Positions 44,819-53,870 of a DNA stretch of 64,000 nucleotides are shown here, in pieces; positions within the stretch are counted from its first letter, which is position 1, and every line of letters starts with the position of its first letter. The DNA is from Pseudoclavibacter chungangensis (GTDB taxonomy: Bacteria; Actinomycetota; Actinomycetes; Actinomycetales; Microbacteriaceae), in assembly GCF_013410545.1 (NCBI RefSeq), contig NZ_JACCFV010000001.1:1302001-1366000 (forward strand). Reading direction: 5' to 3'. The notes beneath the pieces were generated by a model. It was given only the letters and a program-made list of their open reading frames with translations, ran no database searches and was not told the DNA's origin. Made by a program: the position numbers and the translations under genes.

Positions 44819-46315
44819 TCAGTCGCGCGGCACGAGCGACTCGATGGCCGCGACGAGGGTGCGCACCATGACGCCCGTCGCCCCCTTGGGGGTGACCCCG
44901 TACGCGGACCCCGAGTTCATCGACGGGCCGGCGATGTCCAGGTGCACCCACGGGATGGGGCCGCTCCCGTCCGCACGATCACCGACGAAGCGGCTCAGGA
45001 ACCATGCGGCGACGAGCATGCCGGCGGCACGGTGACCGGGCTTCGCGTTCTTGAGGTCGGCCACGTCCGAGGCCAGGACCGATTCGAGTTCCTCGGGGAT
45101 CGGCATCGGCCACGCCGGTTCACCGACGGCTGCCGCGGCGTCGAGGACGCGCTGCGTCCAGGCGTCGTCGTTGCCGACGACACCGGTCGTCCGTTCGCCG
45201 AGCGCGACGACCTGGGCACCCGTGAGCGTCGCGATGTCGATGATCGCGTCCGGTTGCTCCTCGCTCGCGGTGACGATGCCGTCGGCGAGCACGAGGCGCC
45301 CCTCGGCATCCGTGTTCGTCACCTCGACGGTCGTCCCGCCGCGGATCGTGATGATGTCGTCGGGTCGCGTCGCCGAACCCGAGGGCATGTTCTCGGCGAG
45401 GCACAGGTACCCCGTGACCGCGACCGGGACCCCGAGCGAGGCGATCGTCGTGACGACCGCGAGCGCGATGGCGGCGCCCGACATGTCGGACTTCATACCG
45501 ACCATCGAGGTCGGCGGCTTGAGCGAGAGGCCACCGCTGTCGAACGTGATGCCCTTGCCGACGAGCGCGATCCGAGCGACGGCGTGCTCGGGCGACCATG
45601 CGAGCCGGACGAACCGCGGCGGACGCACCGAACCGCGGCCGACGGCGAGGATCCCGCCGAAACCGTCCCGTTCGAGCGCCTCCACCCCGAGCGACGTCAC
45701 GTCGATGCCGACCGCGCGAGCACTCGTTTCCGCCGCCGTCGCGAGCGCGTCCGGGGAGAGATCGTTGGGCGGCGTGTTGACGAGATCACGCGCGAGCCAG
45801 ACCGCCGAGGCGATCGAGCGGACGCGGCCGAACACGTTCTCCGCCTCGTCGGCGTCGAGCCCGTGGATCGCGAGGCCGGGGACGTCCTGCGGGTGCGTGT
45901 CCTCCTCGGAGCGTCCCGTGCGATAGGTGTCGAAGCGATAGAGGCCGAGGGCGAACCCGAGTGCGGCCGCTTCGACGATGTCGGCCGTCGTGGACGGCAG
46001 GGCGAGGACGACGGCGCCGTCGTCGCTGCAGGACCTGGCGAGCGAGCCGGCGGCCTCGCGCCAGGACGCGGCCGACGCCTCGTCGCCGAGCCCGACGAAG
46101 AGGACGGGGGCGATCGCGTCGTCGATCTGCACGGTGCCCCGGGAGACGCGGCCGCGGGCGCCGCTCACCCGGAGGGGGCCGACGAGGGGGCGGACGGGGT
46201 CGAGGGCGTCGTCGCCGAGGACCTCGACGCCGTCCTCGGTCTCTCTCACGCCGACGGCGGTGACGGTGTCCGGGGCGAACAGGGTTTCGGTGGTTTCGAA
46301 TCGGGGCATGCGCAC
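44819..46315 (-). CDS. pepA: Leucyl aminopeptidase (cytosol aminopeptidase, M17)
   Basis: A 498-residue M17 metallopeptidase removing N-terminal amino acids. The C-terminal catalytic domain has KGITFDSGGLSLKP (Lys and Asp metal ligands), MKSDMSGAA, the signature NTDAEGRLVLAD (Asp, Glu and catalytic Arg) and TLTGAQVVALG. The N-terminal domain is variable. GTG 46315 is taken as start because TAGGCT ends 6 nt upstream; ATG 46309, two codons in, is an alternative but no Shine-Dalgarno supports either. It is syntenic with the lpd-sucB neighbourhood in other Actinobacteria. Confidence 0.93.
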   Translation of the reverse strand: MRMPRFETTETLFAPDTVTAVGVRETEDGVEVLGDDALDPVRPLVGPLRVSGARGRVSRGTVQIDDAIAPVLFVGLGDEASAASWREAAGSLARSCSDDGAVVLALPSTTADIVEAAALGFALGLYRFDTYRTGRSEEDTHPQDVPGLAIHGLDADEAENVFGRVRSIASAVWLARDLVNTPPNDLSPDALATAAETSARAVGIDVTSLGVEALERDGFGGILAVGRGSVRPPRFVRLAWSPEHAVARIALVGKGITFDSGGLSLKPPTSMVGMKSDMSGAAIALAVVTTIASLGVPVAVTGYLCLAENMPSGSATRPDDIITIRGGTTVEVTNTDAEGRLVLADGIVTASEEQPDAIIDIATLTGAQVVALGERTTGVVGNDDAWTQRVLDAAAAVGEPAWPMPIPEELESVLASDVADLKNAKPGHRAAGMLVAAWFLSRFVGDRADGSGPIPWVHLDIAGPSMNSGSAYGVTPKGATGVMVRTLVAAIESLVPRD

Positions 46316-46319
46316 CGCA

Positions 46320-46976
46320 TCAGCCTACGGCGCCGTGTCCGTCCTGCGTGCGCTCGACGGGCGGGAGTCCGATGACGATCCACGCGTGGGGGAATCGCCG
46401 CAGGAGGACCGGCGTCCCGGGCGTGGGGAGGTCGACGTTGCGTCGGCTCCGGAGGTTCGGGCCGATGCGGGCGGACACGATCGTCTCGCCGCCGGCCCGG
46501 ACCGCGAGGACGAGCGCACGGAGTGCGGCGGGGCGCTCGGGCGACGGGAGCGGTCGCGCCTCGATCACGACCGCCGGTTCGGCGTGCGCCGGGACGTCCA
46601 GCCGCGTGTACGCGGCGCGGACGTCCACGAGTTCGGGTCGTCGCCGCCACCGTCGGAGCCCCGTGACCACCGTGCCGACGAACGCGACGAGGAGGACCAG
46701 TGCGAGCACCGACACCGCGACGACGAATGCGACGTCGCCGACGAGATCCGAGACCCCGGCCTCGCCGGACAGGGCGAACACCCCGGCGGCGAACGCGATC
46801 GCCATGAGCGGATACAGCAGTGCGACGCCCCCGTACGCGAGCACGAGGCGGCGTGCGGAGAGAAGGGGGCCGAACACGAGATCGAGGTCGGCGGGGAGGG
46901 CCCCGGAGGGCTCGCTGGCGCACACCACGACCCGGCGCGCCGAGGGCGCCGCGGCGGCCCCGTGCGGCCCGGGCAT
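46320..46976 (-). CDS. Hypothetical membrane protein
   Basis: A 218-residue protein of unrecognised family. A short polar N-terminus containing RRVVVCASEPSGALPADL leads to two transmembrane helices (LVLAYGGVALLYPLMAIAFAAG and VAFVVAVSVLALVLLVAFVG). A cytoplasmic basic stretch (RRWRRRPEL) and a beta-rich C-terminal domain follow (ALVLAVRAGGETIVSARI, PTPGTPVLLRRFPHAWIVIG). The frame is open to an ATG at 47042; ATG 46976 is preferred because the extra N-terminus is His/Arg-rich and unlike a protein start. It ends five bases before the pepA start, so its 3' end holds the pepA -10 box (46322-46327). Confidence 0.55.
   Translation of the reverse strand: MPGPHGAAAAPSARRVVVCASEPSGALPADLDLVFGPLLSARRLVLAYGGVALLYPLMAIAFAAGVFALSGEAGVSDLVGDVAFVVAVSVLALVLLVAFVGTVVTGLRRWRRRPELVDVRAAYTRLDVPAHAEPAVVIEARPLPSPERPAALRALVLAVRAGGETIVSARIGPNLRSRRNVDLPTPGTPVLLRRFPHAWIVIGLPPVERTQDGHGAVG
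46322..46327 (-). promoter_or_regulatory. -10 box of a leaderless start (pepA)
   Basis: On the minus strand TAGGCT is followed by 6 nt and GTG 46315. It lies inside the last codons of the upstream gene. Confidence 0.55.
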
Positions 46977-47125
46977 CGGCCGTCGGGTTCGGTGGTCGGT
47001 CCTCGCCGTGTGTGCGTGACTCCTCGGCTGGCATGCGGCCATCCTGCGTCACCGTGTGACGCGTCCGCATCGTGCGACCGACGGAGGGCTCGTGCGACGT
47101 GGGGCGGGTGCGGAGGACCGCCCAA

Positions 47126-47131
47126 TACGAT
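47126..47131 (+). promoter_or_regulatory. -10 box of a leaderless start (PAC2 protein)
   Basis: TACGAT ends 7 nt before ATG 47139. A GGAGG in between is too close to the ATG for normal initiation. Confidence 0.5.
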
Positions 47132-47138
47132 CGGAGGC

Positions 47139-48062
47139 ATGGTCGACGTCGGTTTCGTTCGAGAGGGTGCCGCATGGGCGGAGGTCCCGAAGGGGCTCCC
47201 GCTGCTCATCGCGCTCGCCGGATTCCGGGACCCGGGCTCGGCGGTCGCGCAGGTCGTCGAGGCGGCCGGTGCGGATCACGACCCGGAGGACGAACCGGAG
47301 GTCGTCGTCGCGACGTTCGATCCGGACGAACTGTTCGACTATCGTGCGCGTCGGCCGGTCGTCGAGGTCGACGGGGGCCGCATGGTCGCGCTCGAGACGC
47401 CGGGCCTCGTGCTCTCGTTGCGTCACGACGCTCTCGGCCAACCGTTCCTCCTGCTCGCGGGCTTCGAACCCGACTTCCGGTGGCGCGCCTTCACCGACGT
47501 CCTCCGCGATCTCGTCGCCGAGTTCGACATCGCGTCGACGACGTGGGTGCAGTCGGTCGCGATGCCCGTTCCGCACACGCGCCCGATCCGATTGAGTGCC
47601 GTGGGGAACCGCGCCGATCTCGTCGAGCGACTCGCCGTGTGGACGCCGCACACGCAGGCGCCGGCCCTCGCCGTCCACCAGCTCGCCTTCGCGCTCGCCC
47701 GCGACGGTCACCCCGTGCTCGGTCTCGTGGCACTCGTCCCGCACTACGTCGCCGAGGTGCCCGTCCCCGGTGGCGCCGTCGCGCTGCTCGAGGCGCTCAC
47801 CGAAGCGACGGGCATCGTGCTCGCGACGGACGGGCTCCGCGACGCCGAGCGCGAGTTCCGTCGTGGTGTCGACGAGCAGATCGCGGGGAACGACGAGGTC
47901 GTGACGCTCATCGCGGCGCTCGAGCAGCAGCACGACGCGTATCTCGAGGACCTTCCCGACGGTTCCCGGCTCGCGGCGTCGGAGGGGGAACTCCCCGACG
48001 CGGAGGAGATCGCGGGCGAACTCGAGCGATTCCTCGCGACACGCCCCGACGACGACGCCTGA
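47139..48062 (+). CDS. PAC2 family protein (proteasome assembly chaperone fold)
   Basis: A 307-residue actinobacterial PAC2 protein. The fold signature is in the N-terminal half: LLIALAGFRDPGSAVAQVVE, ATFDPDELFDYRARRP, LSLRHDALGQPFLLLAGFEPDFRW, and later APALAVHQLAFALARDGHPVLGLVALVPHYV in parts. The C-terminal part is an acidic helix pair (IAALEQQHDAYLEDLP). Relatives are sometimes encoded with proteasome genes, but none are visible here, so a role in proteasome assembly is only family-based. Confidence 0.88.
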   Translation: MVDVGFVREGAAWAEVPKGLPLLIALAGFRDPGSAVAQVVEAAGADHDPEDEPEVVVATFDPDELFDYRARRPVVEVDGGRMVALETPGLVLSLRHDALGQPFLLLAGFEPDFRWRAFTDVLRDLVAEFDIASTTWVQSVAMPVPHTRPIRLSAVGNRADLVERLAVWTPHTQAPALAVHQLAFALARDGHPVLGLVALVPHYVAEVPVPGGAVALLEALTEATGIVLATDGLRDAEREFRRGVDEQIAGNDEVVTLIAALEQQHDAYLEDLPDGSRLAASEGELPDAEEIAGELERFLATRPDDDA

Positions 48063-48092
48063 CCTCCGTCCGGTCGGGGTGCGCGGCGCTGG

Positions 48093-48098
48093 CATCAT
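48093..48098 (+). promoter_or_regulatory. Possible -10 box of a leaderless start (MFS transporter)
   Basis: CATCAT is followed by 6 nt and GTG 48105; the hexamer is weak. Confidence 0.35.
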
Positions 48099-48104
48099 GG
48101 ACGG

Positions 48105-49436
48105 GTGAAGAGCAGTTCCGCGTACGCGATCATCGCCGTGACGAGTGGCGCGTACCTCGTGGCGGTCGCCCAGCGTTCGTCGCTCGGTGTCGTCGGCGTG
48201 CTCGCCGCAGAACGGTTCGAGGCGAGCGCGACCGCGCTGTCGACGCTCGCCGTCGCCCAGCTCGTCGTGTACGCGGGACTCCAGGTTCCCGTGGGCATGC
48301 TGCTCGATCGCTTCGGACCGACGAAGCTCATCGCGATCGGTGCCGGACTCATGGCGGTCGGGCAGACGGCGGTCGCGCTCGCGCCCGATCTCGGCGGTGC
48401 CGTCGCGGGACGCATGCTCGTCGGGGCGGGCGACGCCACCACCTACGTGTCGGGCCTCCGCCTCATCGCGGCATGGTTCCCGTCGAAACGCGTGCCGATC
48501 ATGACGCAGTGGTACGGCTCGCTCGGCCAACTCGGCCAGGTCCTCTCGGCCGTCCCGTTCGCGGCACTCCTCGGCACGGTGGGCTGGGTTCCCGCGTTCT
48601 GCTCGATCGCGAGCCTCAGCGTCATCGTCCTTGTCGCGGTCCTGATCCTCCTCCGCGACTCCCCGGCGGCACGATCGACGGCACGTCCCGTCGCGTTCGC
48701 CGAAGCGTTCCGGGTGCTGCGTGGCGCGCTCGCGAGGCCCGGCACGCGGCTGGGATTCTGGACGCACTTCACGACGCAGTTCCCCATGACCGTGTTCCAG
48801 CTCCTCTGGGGCTACCCGTTGCTCGTCACGGGGCTCGGCATGGAACCACTCACGGCGTCCGCACTGCTCCCGGTCATCGTCGTCGCGGGCATGGTCGCAG
48901 GGCCACTCATCGGGATCGTGACCGCGCGATTCCCGTTGCGCCGATCGAACGTCGTGCTGCTGCTCGCGGCCATCATGCTCGTCGGGTGGGTCGCGTTCCT
49001 CGTCTGGCCGGGCTCACCCCCGTTCTGGGCGGTCGTCGTGCTCCTCGTGCTGATGGGCGCCTGCGGGGTCGGGTCCACCATCGGGTTCGACTTCGCGCGC
49101 ACTGCGAACCCCGCCTCGAGCTTCGGCTCGGCCTCCGGCTTCGTCAACGTCGGCGGCTTCACCGCGACGTTCACGAGCATGTTCCTCATCGGCCTCCTCC
49201 TCGACCTCGGCTCCCGCGGCGGGCTCGAGCCCCTGGACGCCTATCGCGGTGCGTTCTGGGTCGTGCCCGCCGTCATGGTCGTCGGCATGGCCGCGATCGT
49301 GATCGTCCGACGGAAAGCGCGCCGACGGCTGGGAGAGGAAGAGGGCATCGTCGTCGATCCGCTCTGGGTTGCGCTCGTCCGTGCGTGGCGGCGTGGCGGG
49401 AAGGGCCGTTCCGGGCACGACAGCGCGCCGGAGTAG
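48105..49436 (+). CDS. MFS transporter
   Basis: A 443-residue major facilitator with twelve hydrophobic segments. The motif A-like loop between helices 2 and 3 reads GMLLDRFGPTKLI, with matching loops in the second half (GIVTARFPLRRSNV). Conserved helix features (AVTSGAYLVAVAQRSSLGV, VGAGDATTYVSGLRLIAAWF) place it near nitrate/nitrite or anion:cation symporter-like members. No substrate-specific motif or neighbouring pathway gene allows a closer call. Its C-terminal tail is basic and ends about 150 nt before sigA. Confidence 0.85.
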   Translation: MKSSSAYAIIAVTSGAYLVAVAQRSSLGVVGVLAAERFEASATALSTLAVAQLVVYAGLQVPVGMLLDRFGPTKLIAIGAGLMAVGQTAVALAPDLGGAVAGRMLVGAGDATTYVSGLRLIAAWFPSKRVPIMTQWYGSLGQLGQVLSAVPFAALLGTVGWVPAFCSIASLSVIVLVAVLILLRDSPAARSTARPVAFAEAFRVLRGALARPGTRLGFWTHFTTQFPMTVFQLLWGYPLLVTGLGMEPLTASALLPVIVVAGMVAGPLIGIVTARFPLRRSNVVLLLAAIMLVGWVAFLVWPGSPPFWAVVVLLVLMGACGVGSTIGFDFARTANPASSFGSASGFVNVGGFTATFTSMFLIGLLLDLGSRGGLEPLDAYRGAFWVVPAVMVVGMAAIVIVRRKARRRLGEEEGIVVDPLWVALVRAWRRGGKGRSGHDSAPE

Positions 49437-49498
49437 GCCCACGCATTAGTACGAATACGCTCACGGCGCAAGCGCGATCGAGCGGATCACGCAGAACC

Positions 49499-49527
49499 GT
49501 GACATACTGGATCCTCGGACCCATCAT
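49499..49527 (+). promoter_or_regulatory. Candidate sigA promoter
   Basis: GTGACA (49499-49504) and CATCAT (49522-49527) are separated by 17 nt. This would leave a leader of about 60 nt before the sigA ATG. Confidence 0.4.
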
Positions 49528-49590
49528 GCCCCTCCCAGGGCTTGACATGGGCCTTCCTTATGCTCGCAGCTCCATGCGAAGGGGTACACC

Positions 49591-51039
49591 ATGCCAACAC
49601 GCGCAACGCCCGCGGTCGAGACCGCGGAGGCCGAGCAGACGACGTCTGCCGGCACCGCCGCCCGTAAGCCTGCGGCGAAGAAGACGACGACGCGCTCGAA
49701 GGCCGCTCCCAAGACGACCACGAAGCGCGCAACCGCCGGTTCGAGCGGCACGAAGACCGCAGCGTCGAAGTCGAGCGGCACCACCGCCAAGACCGCCACC
49801 GCGAAGTCGGCCGGTACCAAGACGGCGGCGAAGGCCACGGCCCGGGGCCGCAAGTCGGCGGCCAAGCCCGAGGACGAGCAGGTCCCCGAGGACGACGAGG
49901 TCGACACCGAGGCCGTCGAGGACGACGCGGCCACCGACGGCGACGCCGAGACCGACGAGTCGGACGGCGACGACGACAAGGACGACGACGCCGAGAGCTC
50001 GACGGACGACACGAACGACGTCATCGCCGCCGGAGCCGCGGCCGAGGCCGCTCGCGCGGCGGGCGCCATCGTCCTCAAGGCGACGGACGACGAGGACGAG
50101 ACCCCCGTCTACTCGGGCGTCATCACGGGTGCGACCGCCGACCCCGTGAAGGACTACCTGAAGCAGATCGGAAAGGTCCCGCTCCTCAACGCCGAGCAGG
50201 AGGTCGACCTCGCGATGCGCATCGAGGCCGGGCTCTTCGCGGAGGACAAGCTCAAGAACACCGAGGTCACCGACAAGAAGCTCGAGCGCGAGCTCAAGTG
50301 GATCGTCCGCGACGGTGAGCGCGCCAAGAGCCACCTGCTCGGCGCGAACCTCCGTCTCGTCGTGAGCCTCGCGAAGCGCTACACGGGTCGTGGCATGCAG
50401 TTCCTCGACCTCATCCAGGAGGGGAACCTGGGCCTCATCCGTGCGGTCGAGAAGTTCGACTACACGAAGGGCTTCAAGTTCTCGACCTACGCGACGTGGT
50501 GGATCCGCCAGGCGATCACGCGTGCGATGGCCGATCAGGCGCGCACGATCCGCATCCCCGTCCACATGGTCGAGGTCATCAACAAGCTCGCGCGCGTGCA
50601 GCGGCAGATGCTGCAGGACCTCGGGCGCGAGCCGACGCCCGAGGAGCTCGCGCAGGAGCTCGACATGACGCCCGAGAAGGTCGTCGAGGTGCAGAAGTAC
50701 GGTCGCGAACCGATCTCGCTGCACACCCCGCTCGGCGAGGACGGCGACAGCGAGTTCGGTGACCTCATCGAGGACACGGAGGCGGTCGTCCCGGCCGACG
50801 CCGTGAGCTTCACGATGCTGCAGCGTCAGCTCGAGTCGCTGCTCGACTCGCTCTCGGAGCGCGAGGCGGGCGTCATCCGCATGCGCTTCGGCCTCGGCGA
50901 CGGCATGCCGAAGACCCTCGATCAGATCGGTGACACGTTCGGTGTCACGCGAGAGCGCATCCGCCAGATCGAGTCGAAGACGATGGCGAAGCTCCGCCAC
51001 CCCTCGCGTTCGCAGTCGCTGCGCGACTACCTGGAGTGA
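49591..51039 (+). CDS. rpoD: RNA polymerase primary sigma factor (SigA/RpoD, HrdB-like)
   Basis: A 482-residue principal sigma factor. Residues 1-95 form a Lys/Thr/Ala-rich basic region, followed by an acidic Asp/Glu tract up to about 145; such tails are typical of actinobacterial SigA. Region 1.2 is [16 protein letters not shown]. Region 2 has [30 protein letters not shown] and the -10-binding [13 protein letters not shown] (split at usual domain borders). Region 3 is [21 protein letters not shown]. Region 4 is [27 protein letters not shown] precedes ATG 49591. A 23-bp hairpin closes the unit. Confidence 0.95.
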   Translation: MPTRATPAVETAEAEQTTSAGTAARKPAAKKTTTRSKAAPKTTTKRATAGSSGTKTAASKSSGTTAKTATAKSAGTKTAAKATARGRKSAAKPEDEQVPEDDEVDTEAVEDDAATDGDAETDESDGDDDKDDDAESSTDDTNDVIAAGAAAEAARAAGAIVLKATDDEDETPVYSGVITGATADPVKDYLKQIGKVPLLNAEQEVDLAMRIEAGLFAEDKLKNTEVTDKKLERELKWIVRDGERAKSHLLGANLRLVVSLAKRYTGRGMQFLDLIQEGNLGLIRAVEKFDYTKGFKFSTYATWWIRQAITRAMADQARTIRIPVHMVEVINKLARVQRQMLQDLGREPTPEELAQELDMTPEKVVEVQKYGREPISLHTPLGEDGDSEFGDLIEDTEAVVPADAVSFTMLQRQLESLLDSLSEREAGVIRMRFGLGDGMPKTLDQIGDTFGVTRERIRQIESKTMAKLRHPSRSQSLRDYLE

Positions 51040-51063
51040 CGTCAGCCGGGCCCGTGGCCCGGT

Positions 51064-51113
51064 GACACACGACGACGGCGGGGTCCTCTCGGACCCCGCC
51101 GTCGTCGTGTGTC
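51064..51113. terminator. 23-bp perfect hairpin after rpoD
   Basis: The arm 51064-51086 (starting GACACACGACGACGGCGGGG) pairs perfectly with 51091-51113 around a TCTC loop, between convergent genes. Confidence 0.85.
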
Positions 51114-51155
51114 GTGGGAACCGAACGGTATCGCCCGATCGGCCCCGCCGACGGA

Positions 51156-51410
51156 TCAGTCGTCCGCGGGCTGGTGCGTGCGGGCGTCCGCGGCGCGGAG
51201 CTTCGACGTCTCGTCGTACCAGTCGATGGCCTGAGGGCGCAGCTTGTCGCTGTGCTTCGTCGCGTGGTGGGCGCAGAACAGGAACTCGCCGACATCGAGT
51301 CGGACCCGCACGTACGCCTGCGCGCCGCAGGCGTCGCAGCGGTCGAGCGACGTGAGCGGCGTCCTGCTGTCGGTCGCAGCGACTGCCCCGTAGGACATGG
51401 TGTCGTTCAT
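51156..51410 (-). CDS. DUF7455 small zinc-binding-like protein
   Basis: An 84-residue protein typically encoded next to sigA in Actinobacteria. The core reads LTSLDRCDACGAQAYVRVRL, then FLFCAHHATKH. CxxC plus CxHH supply four likely zinc ligands, giving a single zinc knuckle. The C-terminal about 25 residues are polar. ATG 51410 has GAGGAGG upstream. The function is unknown. Confidence 0.85.
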   Translation of the reverse strand: MNDTMSYGAVAATDSRTPLTSLDRCDACGAQAYVRVRLDVGEFLFCAHHATKHSDKLRPQAIDWYDETSKLRAADARTHQPADD

Positions 51411-51751
51411 GCTGCCTCCTCGTTGGGTCTGGTGGTGACACCATCGTAGGTGCCCGCGGCTCGGGAGCGGTGCACGGTGGCCGGGTTTCGCTGGACGCGT
51501 ACCGGTCGGGGCGAGGCCCGAGCCGCGAACGAACCGGTTCCCGTCGGTGCGCGCGTCGACGGCCGCCCCGGCGAGTGACCCGCCGGAATCGACCGTGCGA
51601 TACTTGAGCACCGTGCGCACGGCGTGCGACCCGCGCGGCGGCCGGCGCACATCGCTCGGGGCGTTGACGTCGCGTGCGACGCGAGAGGGGCACCGCGAGT
51701 TCGGTGCCGGAGACGAACCGCACCCGTCGGGTGCGTGAGAGGTGCGTGACG
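51411..51751. other. 341-bp gap between DUF7455 gene and the MurT-like gene
   Basis: It holds the divergent promoters. A GATACT -10-like hexamer at 51599-51604 points toward the MurT-like gene and is followed by the 12-bp palindrome CCGTGCGCACGG at 51611-51622. Short open frames are present, but they are Arg/Pro-rich and unsupported. No RNA gene was recognised. Confidence 0.4.
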
Positions 51752-53041
51752 GTGGCCGGATTCGACGGCATCAGACGATCGGTCGCGACGGGGCTCGGGC
51801 GAGGCGCCCGAGCGGCCATGCGACTTCGCGGCGGAGGATCGGCGGTTCCCGGTCGGGTCGCGCTCGCGATCGACCCGGGCTTCCTGTCGAACGCGGTCGC
51901 CGGGCTCCCGCTCGGTGTGATCTTCGTCTCCGGCTCGAACGGGAAATCGACGACGACGCACTTCGTCACGAAGATCCTGCGCGCGCACGGCCTCACCGTC
52001 TTCACGAACTCGTCCGGCGGCAACCTGCCGCAGGGCATCGCGTCGTCGATGCTGCCCGACGTGGGGCCGGACGGCCGGCTGAAGGCGGATATCGCCGTGC
52101 TCGAGGTCGACGAGGCGTTCGGGCCACAGCTCATCCCGCACCTGCATCCGCGCGGCGTCCTCCTGCTCAACGTGCAGGTGGATCAGCTCAATCGCTTCTT
52201 CGACCCGGCCCGGGTCGCGGGATTCCTCGCGACGATCGCCGACGCCTGCGGTGATTTCGTCGTGCTCAACGCCGACGACGACTCGCTGCGTGGACTCGCG
52301 ACGGGTGTGCGCGCACCGATCGGTTGGTTCGGTGTCGACGCGGCGCTCATCGACGCCTCGCCCAACGGACTCTCGAACGTCGAGGACCTCTCTGGTGGTG
52401 CGCCGCTCGTTCCCGTCGATGACCGCACGGTCGAGGTCGTCGCACTCGTCGACGGCGGCGCGCGACTGCGGATCGGCAGCGAGGTGCACGACTTCCGGCT
52501 GCCGGCCCGTGGGCTGCACTACGCGATCGATGCCGCGGGGGCCGTCGCGACGGCGGTCCAGATCCTCGGCGTCGACTTCCGTGCGAACACGGCGCGCGAT
52601 GCGCTCGCCGTCACGGAGACCGTCTTCGGGCGCGGCGAGCTGCTGCGCAACGGTGACGAGGAGATCGAGATCGTCATGATGAAGAACCCGCCGAGCCTGC
52701 AGATGAACCTCGACGCACTCGACGAGGTGCCCGAGCAGGTGCTCGTCGCGGTCGACGAGGGCACCCCCGACCCCTCGTGGATGTACGGCATCGACCTCTC
52801 CAGGCTCGACCACGCGGACGTCGTGACGGGAACGAAGGCGTGGCAGGTCGCGACGGTGCTCGAGTACGCGGGCATCGACGTGCGGGCGGTCGAACCGTCG
52901 ACCGGCGCCGCGCTCGACCAGTTCCTCGCCCTGCCGCGCCCCTCGCGGGGACGCAAGCTCATGATCGTGAACTACGAGCAGATGATGAACATCAGGCGCC
53001 GACTCGGCGCACCCGGCATCGAGGGGAAGGTCAACTCGTGA
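51752..53041 (+). CDS. murT: MurT-like Mur ligase (DUF1727) without the zinc ribbon
   Basis: A 429-residue ATP-dependent Mur ligase. MurT works with GatD to amidate the alpha-carboxyl of D-Glu in lipid II. The P-loop VSGSNGKSTTTHF, AVLEVDEAFG and NVQVDQLNRFFDPARV mark the central domain; DEGTPDPSWMYGIDLSRL marks the DUF1727 C-terminal domain with its catalytic Asp. Normal MurT inserts a four-Cys zinc ribbon into the central domain. Here the region after APIGWFGVDAALIDASPN continues as DLSGGAPLVPVDDR with no cysteine, and the ribbon is absent. GTG 51752 has AGAGG 9 nt upstream; GTG 51746 is an alternative. It overlaps the GatD-like gene by GTGA. Confidence 0.85.
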   Translation: MAGFDGIRRSVATGLGRGARAAMRLRGGGSAVPGRVALAIDPGFLSNAVAGLPLGVIFVSGSNGKSTTTHFVTKILRAHGLTVFTNSSGGNLPQGIASSMLPDVGPDGRLKADIAVLEVDEAFGPQLIPHLHPRGVLLLNVQVDQLNRFFDPARVAGFLATIADACGDFVVLNADDDSLRGLATGVRAPIGWFGVDAALIDASPNGLSNVEDLSGGAPLVPVDDRTVEVVALVDGGARLRIGSEVHDFRLPARGLHYAIDAAGAVATAVQILGVDFRANTARDALAVTETVFGRGELLRNGDEEIEIVMMKNPPSLQMNLDALDEVPEQVLVAVDEGTPDPSWMYGIDLSRLDHADVVTGTKAWQVATVLEYAGIDVRAVEPSTGAALDQFLALPRPSRGRKLMIVNYEQMMNIRRRLGAPGIEGKVNS

Positions 53042-53793
53042 CGCTCCGTATCGTCCACCTCTTCCCGCGCGAACTCGGCATCAACGGTGACGTCGGCAAC
53101 GTGACCGCGCTCGTCGAGCGGGCTCGCGAGTACGGCATCGCGACCGAGGTCGTCGACGTCGGTCGCGGCGACGAACTGCCCGCGTCGGCCGACCTCGTGC
53201 ACATCGGCTCGGGCCCGCTGTCCTCCGTCGAACTCGTGCTGCCGGACGCCGTGCGGCTCGGCGGAACCCTCCGCGCCTGGGCGGCCGACGGCGTTCCGTT
53301 CCTCGCGATCGCCGCGGGGTGGGAGGTGCTCGGTCGCTCGATCACGACCGAGGACGGCCGCGTGCTCCAGGGCGCCGGGGTGTTCCCGACCCGCGCGGTC
53401 CGGCAGAACGTGCAGGCAGTGGGGGAGACGGTGCTCCGCACGCGCGGCGGCCTGCTCGCGGGCTACGTCAACCAGAACTCGATCACGCAGCTCGAGGACG
53501 GCGCCGCCTCGCTCGGTGAAGTCGTCAAGGGCTTCGGCAACGGCGGGATCGAACAGCCCGATCTCGGTCTCGAGGGGGTCGTCGCGGGCTCGCTGTTCGG
53601 CACGCACCTGCACGGGACGGCACTCGCCATGAACCCCGGCCTCGCCGACCGACTGCTCACGATCGCCGTGCAACGGCAGGACGCGGGCGCACACCTGCAG
53701 CGGCCCTCGGCGGGCGGTCGCCTCGATCGGATCGACCACTTCGCGCGGGGTTCCCGCGAGGCGCTCATGCGGCGCGTCGGCGTCGCCGAGTAG
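53038..53793 (+). CDS. gatD: GatD-like class I glutamine amidotransferase lacking the catalytic Cys
   Basis: A 251-residue partner of the overlapping MurT-like ligase. In GatD this subunit hydrolyses glutamine and feeds ammonia to MurT. The fold is intact (RIVHLFPRELGINGDVGNV, GSGPLSSVELVLPDAV, NGGIEQPDLGLEGVV). The nucleophile-elbow motif, normally AICGGYQ or AICAGLQ, reads AIAAGWEVLG: position 92 is Ala (GCC) instead of Cys. The catalytic-type His is kept (LFGTHLHGTALAMNP). Glutaminase activity should therefore be lost. The complex may use free ammonia, use another amine donor, or have become an amino-acid ligase. A convergent hairpin follows. Confidence 0.85.
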   Translation: MTLRIVHLFPRELGINGDVGNVTALVERAREYGIATEVVDVGRGDELPASADLVHIGSGPLSSVELVLPDAVRLGGTLRAWAADGVPFLAIAAGWEVLGRSITTEDGRVLQGAGVFPTRAVRQNVQAVGETVLRTRGGLLAGYVNQNSITQLEDGAASLGEVVKGFGNGGIEQPDLGLEGVVAGSLFGTHLHGTALAMNPGLADRLLTIAVQRQDAGAHLQRPSAGGRLDRIDHFARGSREALMRRVGVAE

Positions 53794-53813
53794 TCGTCGG
53801 CGCGAACGCGGGA

Positions 53814-53840
53814 GGGGCCCGGTGCACTGCACCGGGCCCC
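53814..53840. terminator. 13-bp hairpin between the MurT/GatD and Alr gene pairs
   Basis: GGGGCCCGGTGCA and its complement at 53828-53840 flank a single C. It folds as a 10-bp stem with a 7-nt loop and is followed by a C tract. Confidence 0.75.
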
Positions 53841-53870
53841 CCCCCGCGTCACGTGTGCACGGGGTGCGAC

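Noticed and set aside
49542..49564. TTGACA and TATGCT upstream of rpoD as a promoter
   Set aside because: The spacing is only 11 nt, too short for a sigma-A promoter. The GTGACA/CATCAT pair with 17-nt spacing is a better candidate.
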